Below are positions 16,193 through 21,544 of a DNA stretch of 21,544 nt, piece after piece. This stretch comes from Alphaproteobacteria bacterium UBA4588. Its GTDB lineage: Bacteria > Pseudomonadota > Alphaproteobacteria > Puniceispirillales > Puniceispirillaceae. The stretch is from contig DGJU01000052.1 of assembly GCA_002387605.1 (NCBI GenBank), positions 1 to 21,544 of the forward strand, written 5' to 3'. The notes beneath the pieces are model-generated. The model saw nothing but the letters and a program-made list of their open reading frames with translations, did not search any database and was not told the origin of the DNA. Both the position numbers and the translations under genes were made by a program. Every line of letters begins with the position of its first letter. Within the stretch, counting starts at the first letter, position 1.

Positions 16193-17251
16193 ATGGTTCA
16201 AAATAGTCTTCTAGGTGTGAGCAGAATCATAATGCAGTCTATGATGAAAGACGAGAAAATCCGCAACATGCTCCATGCAAGTAAAAGTGCAGGAGCGTTG
16301 AAAGTTGGCTTTCTTTTAGTCCCCAATTTTTCGATGGTAGCCTTTTCCTGCGCTATTGAACCGCTTCGGTCAGCAAACCGAATGTCAGGATGCGAGCTTT
16401 TCTCATGGGTGATTGCCGGCTCCACAGGTGAGACGGTCATCGCGTCCAATGGGGTTGTTGTGAGTACTGACGGCGGGCCAGAGCTTCTGCAGGATTGCCG
16501 GCTTGTCTTTGCCTGTGCTGGACTCGATGTGAAGACACAATCAACCAAGGAAACCTTAAATGTTATCCGGCGCCTTGACAGAAATGGTGCGATTGTTGGT
16601 GCTATATGCACCGGCACTTATCTGATGGCAGCAGCAGGATTGCTGGATGAGCGAAGATGTACCATCCATTGGGAGAATATTGACGGACTCGCCGAAGAAT
16701 TTCCGCATCTCGATATCACCAATGAGCTGTTTGAAATTGATGATTCGCGAATCACCTGCTCTGGCGGAACAGCGTCTCTTGATATGGTTCTGTATCTGAT
16801 TTCTCAGGTTCACGGGCAAACCCTTGCCGCTCAGGTGTCAGACCAGTTTATTCATGACAGAATTCGCGAGCCAAGCGATAGACAGCGCATGGAATTACGC
16901 TCTCGGCTTGGGGTGTCGCATCCAAAATTACTAGCTGTTGTCGGGTTCATGGAGCATTTTTTGGAAGAGCCGCTCTCTCAGACAGAACTGGCACAGAAGG
17001 CTAGTCTGTCAACACGCCAGCTAGAACGCCTTTTCCGGAAATATCTGTCAACAACGCCAACGCGCTACTACCTCAATCTAAGGCTTGCGCGGGCGCGCCA
17101 TCTATTGCGACAAACATCAATGTCTATTCTATCAATCGCGCTCGCATGCGGGTTTGTTTCTGCCTCGCATTTTTCAAAATGCTACCGCGAGATTTATGGC
17201 AAAACACCGCGCGCCGAGCGCACGCCAGATACAAATGTTGCCGCGCTATAG
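16193..17251 (+). CDS. GlxA/GbdR-like AraC-family transcriptional regulator (DJ-1/PfpI plus HTH)
   Basis: A 352-aa regulator with an N-terminal class I glutamine-amidotransferase-like (DJ-1/PfpI) domain at about 36-205 and a C-terminal AraC DNA-binding domain at about 243-340. The sensor domain opens KVGFLLVPNFSMVAFSCAIE, as in GbdR, CdhR and other amine-responsive regulators, and keeps an elbow GAICTGT with Cys139. The AraC part shows helix-turn-helix 1 at 261-281 (LSQTELAQKASLSTRQLERL) and the second at about 311-338, ending YREIYGKTPR. Relatives activate glycine betaine, carnitine or arginine catabolism on sensing small amines. It is divergent from fhs. Several in-frame ATGs (16193, 16232, 16241, 16268) make the start uncertain; none has a strong RBS. 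Confidence 0.9.
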   Translation: MVQNSLLGVSRIIMQSMMKDEKIRNMLHASKSAGALKVGFLLVPNFSMVAFSCAIEPLRSANRMSGCELFSWVIAGSTGETVIASNGVVVSTDGGPELLQDCRLVFACAGLDVKTQSTKETLNVIRRLDRNGAIVGAICTGTYLMAAAGLLDERRCTIHWENIDGLAEEFPHLDITNELFEIDDSRITCSGGTASLDMVLYLISQVHGQTLAAQVSDQFIHDRIREPSDRQRMELRSRLGVSHPKLLAVVGFMEHFLEEPLSQTELAQKASLSTRQLERLFRKYLSTTPTRYYLNLRLARARHLLRQTSMSILSIALACGFVSASHFSKCYREIYGKTPRAERTPDTNVAAL

Positions 17252-17286
17252 ATGCATAAGAGCGTATCGTGTCTGTTACGCTGCAT
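17252..17286. terminator. Weak hairpin between convergent regulator and sufE genes
   Basis: AGCGTA (17261-17266) and TACGCT (17277-17282) form a perfect 6-bp stem with a 10-nt loop, extended by ATGC/GCAT flanks around a 5-nt bulge. It spans the 24-bp gap between the convergent stop codons and includes the sufE stop. No T tract follows on either strand, so if it ends transcription it does so weakly or with a helper factor. Confidence 0.3.
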
Positions 17287-17692
17287 AACCATGGGCTGAC
17301 ATTTTAATCGCATCAAGCATACTTGCCATGCCATTTTTACGGGTGGCCGACAGATGTTTATCAAGACCAATCTCAGCAAGAAAGCTTGCATCTGTTGCCA
17401 AAATATCCTGTGGCGTACGCCCTGAATAGACGCGCAGCAACAAAGCAATCAGCCCCTGAACAATCGCAGCATCTGATTCAGCTGAAAATTGTACCAACCC
17501 GCCTTCATCAAGTGACGCGCCAAAATAGACCGTTGACTGGCAGCCCTTTAGCTTGTGTGTCTCACTGCGCCATTCATCGCGAATAGGCCCAAGACGGCGT
17601 CCTTGGTCAATCAGATGCTGATATCTATCTGCCCAATCATCAAAGAACGAAAATTCATCTATAATTTCGGTTGCGGCATCCTGTGCAGACAT
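17276..17692 (-). CDS. sufE: SufE-family cysteine desulfurase sulfur acceptor
   Basis: A 138-aa cytoplasmic protein that accepts persulfide sulfur from SufS-type cysteine desulfurase for Fe-S cluster assembly. The SufE core is clear: EFSFFDDWADRYQHLIDQGR at the N-terminus, the sulfur-accepting Cys in HKLKGCQSTVYFGA, and the ending FLAEIGLDKHLSATRKNGM. I chose ATG 17692 (MSAQDAATE) over the longer frame from 17725, because AAGGAAG at 17701-17707 lies 8 nt upstream and the result has the usual family length. No other suf gene is in the window, so it is a stand-alone copy. It converges on the GlxA/GbdR-like gene. Confidence 0.93.
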   Translation of the reverse strand: MSAQDAATEIIDEFSFFDDWADRYQHLIDQGRRLGPIRDEWRSETHKLKGCQSTVYFGASLDEGGLVQFSAESDAAIVQGLIALLLRVYSGRTPQDILATDASFLAEIGLDKHLSATRKNGMASMLDAIKMSAHGYAA

Positions 17693-17837
17693 ACACCTTA
17701 CTTCCTTTTTTATCCAAACTTGCATGTATCATAATGCGGTCACCCTGACGGGCTTTGTTCTAGACATAGCAGACAGATCGTAAAACTTCATCTGTTGGAC
17801 GAAAAAAAACATCCCAGCCACCCTCTTTGCAGCCTGC

Positions 17838-17876
17838 TTGGCTGTTGACACATGATGTGTATCATTAGACTGTCTA
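17838..17876 (+). promoter_or_regulatory. Candidate promoter with two palindromes upstream of the GT39 gene
   Basis: A -35-like TTGGCT at 17838-17843 and -10-like TATCAT at 17860-17865 are separated by 16 nt; a consensus TTGACA also occurs at 17845-17850 but has no good -10 at 17 nt. Two perfect palindromes overlap or follow these: ACACAT-G-ATGTGT at 17848-17860, and TAGAC-T-GTCTA at 17866-17876. A third overlapping repeat, ATGAT-GTGT-ATCAT, is at 17852-17865. Such clustering suggests operators around the start of transcription. Confidence 0.4.
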
Positions 17877-17932
17877 GCGTGCATGAGTGCAGGCATTTGC
17901 TGGGTTAATATAAGAAGACAGGAAAGGGTATT

Positions 17933-19390
17933 ATGGGCGGCTTATCAACACCGTTTCTGACGGCCTTTATTCTGGCAATTCTTTTCGTGATCCGTATGAT
18001 AGCCATTTTTGTCTCGCCGCTCGATTTGGGCGTTGATGAGGCACAATATTGGTTATGGGGGCAAACACCGCAGTTAGGATATTACTCGAAGCCGCCTCTT
18101 ATTGCGTGGTTATTATCAGGTTCAGACTGGTTACTTGGTAGTTCTGCTGCTGCTGTGCGAAGCCTTAGTGCTGTGCTTCACCTTGTCACCGCCGCTCTGC
18201 TCTGGATAGCTGCGGGCGCATTATTTGACGCACGCACAGGCCGGCTAACAGCCCTTGTCTGGGCCAGCCTACCAGCCGTCGGGCTAGGCAGTTTTATTAT
18301 GTCAACTGACAGCGTCATGCTTGTATTCTGGTCAGCTGCGCTTGCTTGTCTGTGTGTGGCACAATCATACCCCGACAGGCTCTATCGATATAGTGCAGCT
18401 GCGGGCGCTTTTATCGGCATGGCAAGCCTTGGTAAATATGCCGGATTATATTTTCTGGCAGGGTTTGCAGGATGGCTATTATTTTCCTGTGAATGGCGCA
18501 CGAAAACGCGGCTTATGGCCTTTCTTGTCTTTACCTGTTGCACAGCTATTTTTGCCAGCCCGACAATCATCTTCAACCTGAGCAATGATTTTGTTACCGT
18601 TGCTCATGTCGGAGATAATGCTGACCTCGATAGAGCCCAGCTATCTGTTATGAACCTGCTTCACTTTCTCGGCGCTCAGTTCTTTGTCTTCGGTCCTCTT
18701 GCCTTCCTCCTTCTTCTGGGGGGATTTGTATCTGCTCCATCTAAGGATAGGCAGAAATTCACGCTACTTCGCTGGTTTGCCCTTCCTGTGCTGGGTGTAA
18801 TCTGCCTTCAGGCTGTCTTGCGAGAGGCAAATGCAAACTGGGCTGTTGCTGCCTTTCCGGCTGGCACAATCCTTGTTGCGCGTCTGCTGTTGGACAGGCA
18901 CGCCAGAACAAAGCGGCTTGCCGGCGTAACACTCAGTGTTAATTTTATTCTATCAGGCGCCATAACAATCTGCCTTGGCATGGGGAGCCTCGGTATCCTC
19001 ACGCCGAAGTCAGACCCGCTTCGCCGGTTGCGTGGCTGGGAGGCTCTGGCACAAGACGCCCAGGCTGTGATGAGCCAAACAGGCGCGCGTACGCTTGTTG
19101 CCCATCACCGTGCGGAGGCGGCTCTCATGCAGTGGCATTTCCGTGAGATGCGCGATAGATTTAGCATCGCCATTAATCTTCAAGCCGGCAGTGATGCAAG
19201 CCTTGCTGGCAATCATTATGCGCGCTCATACCCGGTGGCAGAAGATACGCCGCGCCCGCTTCTGGTGATGACCGGAACAGCAGAGCGCCCGCCTGCGTTC
19301 CTTGCCAATCCGCGGGGCCCCGTAGCCACATCATCAACGCCTATAAGCGCTGCTAAAAACCGGACGATAGATTTCTGGGTTGTTGAGTAG
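17933..19390 (+). CDS. GT39/ArnT-like membrane glycosyltransferase
   Basis: A 485-aa inner-membrane GT-C fold glycosyltransferase. The N-terminal helix is followed by the first periplasmic loop carrying the catalytic-type acidic pair in VDEAQYWLWG (Asp35, Glu36) and LGYYSKPPLIAWL, the hallmark of the PMT/ArnT (dolichyl- or undecaprenyl-phosphate-sugar dependent) families. About ten more hydrophobic segments follow, then a soluble C-terminal region of about 130 residues. It likely moves a sugar from a polyprenyl-phosphate carrier to lipid A, protein or another envelope glycan in the periplasm. AGGAAAGG at 17920-17927 serves the ATG at 17933. It stands alone between divergent sufE and convergent mntR. 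Confidence 0.87.
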   Translation: MGGLSTPFLTAFILAILFVIRMIAIFVSPLDLGVDEAQYWLWGQTPQLGYYSKPPLIAWLLSGSDWLLGSSAAAVRSLSAVLHLVTAALLWIAAGALFDARTGRLTALVWASLPAVGLGSFIMSTDSVMLVFWSAALACLCVAQSYPDRLYRYSAAAGAFIGMASLGKYAGLYFLAGFAGWLLFSCEWRTKTRLMAFLVFTCCTAIFASPTIIFNLSNDFVTVAHVGDNADLDRAQLSVMNLLHFLGAQFFVFGPLAFLLLLGGFVSAPSKDRQKFTLLRWFALPVLGVICLQAVLREANANWAVAAFPAGTILVARLLLDRHARTKRLAGVTLSVNFILSGAITICLGMGSLGILTPKSDPLRRLRGWEALAQDAQAVMSQTGARTLVAHHRAEAALMQWHFREMRDRFSIAINLQAGSDASLAGNHYARSYPVAEDTPRPLLVMTGTAERPPAFLANPRGPVATSSTPISAAKNRTIDFWVVE

Positions 19391-19400
19391 GCAAGGCATC

Positions 19401-19832
19401 TTAATGGCCTGATTTTTTTAAGAACTCAGAGAATTTTTCGAGCGTTTCAGGGCTGACATGGTGCTCAACACCCTCTGCATCTTCTTCGGCTACAGACGGC
19501 TCAACCCCAATTTCAATGAGAAAATTGCGGACAACATCATGCCGCTGTTTGGATGATTCTGCCAACGCCCGGCCATTATCAGTTAGGAAAATTGACCGAT
19601 AGGGTTTTGAGATAACAAGACCTTCGCGCTGCAACCGCTGAATAGTGGCATTGACTGTTGGGCTTGTCACACCAAACCGCGCCGCAAGGTCAACAGCGCG
19701 CGCCTCCCCCGTCTCATCGATAAGGTCGGCTATCATCTCAACATAATCTTCTGCAACTTCGCTCTGATGTGCTTTGCGGATGCGCTCAAACTTCGATGCG
19801 CTCTGCACAATCTGCTTATCCTGCTCTGCCAT
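19401..19832 (-). CDS. mntR: Manganese-responsive DtxR-family regulator MntR
   Basis: A 143-aa DtxR/MntR repressor closely resembling enterobacterial MntR. The N-terminal segment AEDYVEMIADLIDETGEA carries the D-x-x-E metal-ligand pattern and leads into the winged helix (AVDLAARFGVTSPTVNATIQ, then a wing near SKPYRSIFLTDNG). The dimerisation/metal domain has RHDVVRNFLIEIGV and EDAEGVEHHVS, holding the conserved Glu-x-x-Glu-His set. It senses Mn2+ and normally represses Mn import genes such as mntH; none is in the window, so its targets lie elsewhere. The ATG at 19832 has AAGGAC 9 nt upstream. Its stop is 10 bp from that of the convergent GT39 gene. Confidence 0.93.
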   Translation of the reverse strand: MAEQDKQIVQSASKFERIRKAHQSEVAEDYVEMIADLIDETGEARAVDLAARFGVTSPTVNATIQRLQREGLVISKPYRSIFLTDNGRALAESSKQRHDVVRNFLIEIGVEPSVAEEDAEGVEHHVSPETLEKFSEFLKKSGH

Positions 19833-19933
19833 AACATCGCGTCCTTAACGGGGAATCATTACCAAATCGTTTTTATCTTAAAAAGTTAGCTGAGGCAAAG
19901 ATTTTCATACTTCTTGTTTTTGTGCTAAAAGCC

Positions 19934-20047
19934 ATGACAGCCTCCAACGATACAATCTTGCTTGCGATAGAGGAAATTGCCATTTGGCAGGAGCTGTTCT
20001 TTATGGTTAAACATGTCCTGAAACAGGGTTGCGGCCCATCACTCTAG
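19934..20047 (+). CDS. Possible small ORF of 37 codons
   Basis: ATG to TAG frame encoding MTASNDTILLAIEEIAIW and ending KQGCGPSL, upstream of the DUF1244 gene in the otherwise gene-free stretch 19833-20061. It has a short hydrophobic/amphipathic centre but no recognisable domain. No convincing Shine-Dalgarno precedes it. It may be a leader or small protein, or simply a chance frame; I see no other content in this 229-bp gap beyond the mntR upstream region. Confidence 0.2.
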   Translation: MTASNDTILLAIEEIAIWQELFFMVKHVLKQGCGPSL

Positions 20048-20061
20048 CACGGATAAATAGC

Positions 20062-20373
20062 ATGGCAGACATTCCACAGTTTGATGCAGATACAGAAATT
20101 GAACTTCAAGCAGCTGCCTTCAGGGCATTACGGGACCATTTGCAAAGCCGGACCGATGTTCAGAATATCGATATGATGACGCTAACAGGGTTTTGCCGGA
20201 ACTGCCTGTCGCGCTGGGTTCAAGACGCTGCAGACACCAAAGGCATCGCGCTCTCCAAACAAGAAGCGCGCGCTTATGTTTATGGCATGGATTATGACGA
20301 GTGGCGCGCAGCACACCAAACCGAAGCAACCGCCGCACAAAAACAGGCTTTTGCTGACACCAAACATGACTAA
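20062..20373 (+). CDS. DUF1244 family protein
   Basis: A 103-aa protein matching DUF1244, a family common in alpha- and gammaproteobacteria: TEIELQAAAFRALRDHLQSR, then VQNIDMMTLTGFCRNCLSRW with its conserved Cys pair, and EARAYVYGMDYDEWRA. The family is helical and its function is not established. I take ATG 20062 (MADIPQFD) as start; the longer frame begins with TTG at 20029 and lacks family resemblance. It lies 48 bp before gapR, a neighbourhood I recall as frequent in alphaproteobacteria. Confidence 0.88.
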   Translation: MADIPQFDADTEIELQAAAFRALRDHLQSRTDVQNIDMMTLTGFCRNCLSRWVQDAADTKGIALSKQEARAYVYGMDYDEWRAAHQTEATAAQKQAFADTKHD

Positions 20374-20421
20374 CCACTCATTTGACCACTATGACAGATA
20401 CAGATAAGGAGTTTTCGCCTC

Positions 20422-20667
20422 ATGGATATTAGCCCGACAGCTGGCGCAGATCAGCTACGCCAATATATTGAACGCGTTGAGCGTCTCGAAGAAGAAAAAC
20501 GCGCTCTTATGGCCGACATTAAAGATATATATTATGAAGCCAAGGCATCAGGCTTTGAGCCAAAAATCATGCGCCAGATAGTAAAAATGCGGGCCATGGA
20601 TAGAGACTTACTCTCAGAACAGGACACATTGCTCACAACCTATCGCGAAGCGTTGGGCATTACCTAA
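20422..20667 (+). CDS. gapR: GapR-type nucleoid-associated DNA-binding protein (DUF2312)
   Basis: An 81-aa protein aligning with Caulobacter GapR (89 aa): a helical N-terminal part with DQLRQYIERVERLEEEKRAL, then DIKDIYYEAKASGFEPKIM, a basic KIMRQIVKMRAMDRD segment and a short C-terminal helix. GapR is a tetrameric clamp that binds AT-rich, overtwisted DNA ahead of replication and transcription and aids topoisomerase action; it is largely restricted to Alphaproteobacteria, which supports the taxonomic call. AAGGAG at 20406-20411 lies 10 nt before the ATG. The stop is 1 nt from the pyrF start, so the two are probably cotranslated. Confidence 0.92.
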   Translation: MDISPTAGADQLRQYIERVERLEEEKRALMADIKDIYYEAKASGFEPKIMRQIVKMRAMDRDLLSEQDTLLTTYREALGIT

Positions 20668-20668
20668 T

Positions 20669-21544
20669 ATGAGCCCGCCCCTTGCATCATTTGCGGCCCG
20701 TCTTGCTGCCAAGATAACCGAAACAGGAAATGTTTTATGTGTCGGCATCGACCCACACCCTGGTTTGATGCACCCGCTATTTGGCGGCACTGATGCTGTC
20801 CCTGGCTCACCAGAAGCCCTTATTCACCTAGAGGCTTTCTGCTCAGAGCTTATCGAAGCTGCAACAGGCAAAGTGCCGGCGGTCAAACCGCAGGCAGCTT
20901 TGTTTGAGCAGCATGGACCGGGCGGCATGCAGGTATTAGCCCAGATAGCGCGCAAGGCGCGGGCAGCTGGCCTGCTTGTTATCATGGACGCCAAGCGCGG
21001 TGATATTGGGTCAACAGCAGAAGCCTATGCATCAGCATGGCTTGGCCCTGATGCTCCTTTCCCGTCTGATGCGGTTACCATCAACCCCTATCTTGGCCTT
21101 GATAGCCTGATGCCGTTTATTACGCAGGCATCAGAGGTTGGCGCCGGACTTTTCATTCTGGCGCGCACCAGCAATGCAGGCTCTCGCGATTTACAGCAAT
21201 TAGATGCAAGCGGCACACCTATCTGGGCCCATCTTGCCCGCCTTATTGCGCCTGTTGTAACAGACCATATAGATGCTGCGGCTGGGTTTTCATCTATCGG
21301 CATCGTGGCAGGTGCAACAGGACCAGATGAAGCCCGCGCCTTGCGCACAGAACTGCCAACAGCTCCCTTTCTTATCCCAGGCTACGGCGCACAAGGCGCC
21401 TCAGCAGCCGATGCCCTTGCCGGTCTCATCCGTGATAATCAGGGCAAGCTAACAGGCGGAGTTGTGAATGCATCACGTGGTATCTCACATTGCAGCGCCG
21501 CACAGTCAGCCTCAGACATCACATCATGGCGCATGGCTGTGAAC
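20669..21544 (+). CDS. pyrF: Orotidine 5'-phosphate decarboxylase, type 2 (3' end outside window)
   Basis: An open frame from ATG 20669 to the window edge, 292 codons with no stop reached. It decarboxylates OMP to UMP in pyrimidine synthesis. An early VLCVGIDPHPGLM strand and the catalytic D-x-K-x-x-D set in MDAKRGDIGSTAEAY (Asp107, Lys109, Asp112) are present, followed by VTINPYLGLDSLMPF, GLFILARTSNAGS and the phosphate-binding FLIPGYGAQGA motif characteristic of the longer type 2 enzymes. The family is about 270-310 aa, so only a few residues should be missing. It starts 1 nt after the gapR stop with no separate strong RBS, suggesting translational coupling. Confidence 0.93.
   Translation, partial: MSPPLASFAARLAAKITETGNVLCVGIDPHPGLMHPLFGGTDAVPGSPEALIHLEAFCSELIEAATGKVPAVKPQAALFEQHGPGGMQVLAQIARKARAAGLLVIMDAKRGDIGSTAEAYASAWLGPDAPFPSDAVTINPYLGLDSLMPFITQASEVGAGLFILARTSNAGSRDLQQLDASGTPIWAHLARLIAPVVTDHIDAAAGFSSIGIVAGATGPDEARALRTELPTAPFLIPGYGAQGASAADALAGLIRDNQGKLTGGVVNASRGISHCSAAQSASDITSWRMAVN

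Noticed and set aside
17845..17850. Consensus TTGACA as the -35 of the GT39 promoter
   Set aside because: No acceptable -10 hexamer lies 16-18 nt downstream; the TTGGCT/TATCAT pair fits better, although both are weak evidence.

Overview
The window looks like a piece of chromosome from a free-living, probably marine alphaproteobacterium. The evidence is gene content: a GapR-type nucleoid protein (DUF2312), a neighbouring DUF1244 protein, an MttB-family corrinoid methyltransferase without pyrrolysine, a BetB-like dehydrogenase, a GlxA/GbdR-type regulator, formate-tetrahydrofolate ligase and a Liv-type ABC importer, all at roughly 50% GC. A SAR116-like (Puniceispirillum) origin is my inference and was not tested. 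I see no tRNA, rRNA, insertion sequence, CRISPR array or phage gene. Coding density is high and no gene-free stretch exceeds 300 bases.

Layout. (1) 1-1225: end of a livG-type ATPase gene, then a livF-type ATPase gene that starts on the last base of the livG stop codon. The LivF protein carries an unusual Lys/Ala-rich, histone-H1-like N-terminal tail, and a clear intrinsic terminator closes the operon. (2) 1238-3903: a divergent pair, an uncharacterised polytopic membrane protein (-) and an MFS transporter (+). (3) 3919-9507: a probable small-molecule catabolic block. On the minus strand lie a class II aldolase/adducin-like protein, an iron-type alcohol dehydrogenase (4-nt overlap), an MttB-family methyltransferase and a DUF1330 protein. 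Divergent from them on the plus strand is a betB-like aldehyde dehydrogenase. (4) 9550-13387 (+): GT4 glycosyltransferase, translationally coupled AsnB-type amidotransferase, and an RlmI-like methyltransferase. (5) 13398-15954 (-): SpoU/TrmH RNA methyltransferase and fhs. (6) 16193-17251 (+): a GlxA/GbdR-like AraC regulator, divergent from fhs. (7) 17276-19832: sufE (-), a GT39/ArnT-like membrane glycosyltransferase (+) and mntR (-). (8) 20062-21544 (+): DUF1244, gapR and pyrF, the last cut off by the window end.

How the genes may work together: BetB (betaine aldehyde to glycine betaine), MttB-family demethylation of a methylated amine, Fhs (one-carbon units on tetrahydrofolate) and a GbdR-like sensor together suggest use of choline, glycine betaine or related methylated amines. 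The Fe-alcohol dehydrogenase and the aldolase-like protein may feed or drain the aldehyde pool. This pathway reading rests on family membership and gene neighbourhood only; no substrate can be read from the sequence. The most unusual single object is the histone-like tail on the LivF ATPase. Several inverted repeats in divergent promoter regions are operator candidates.
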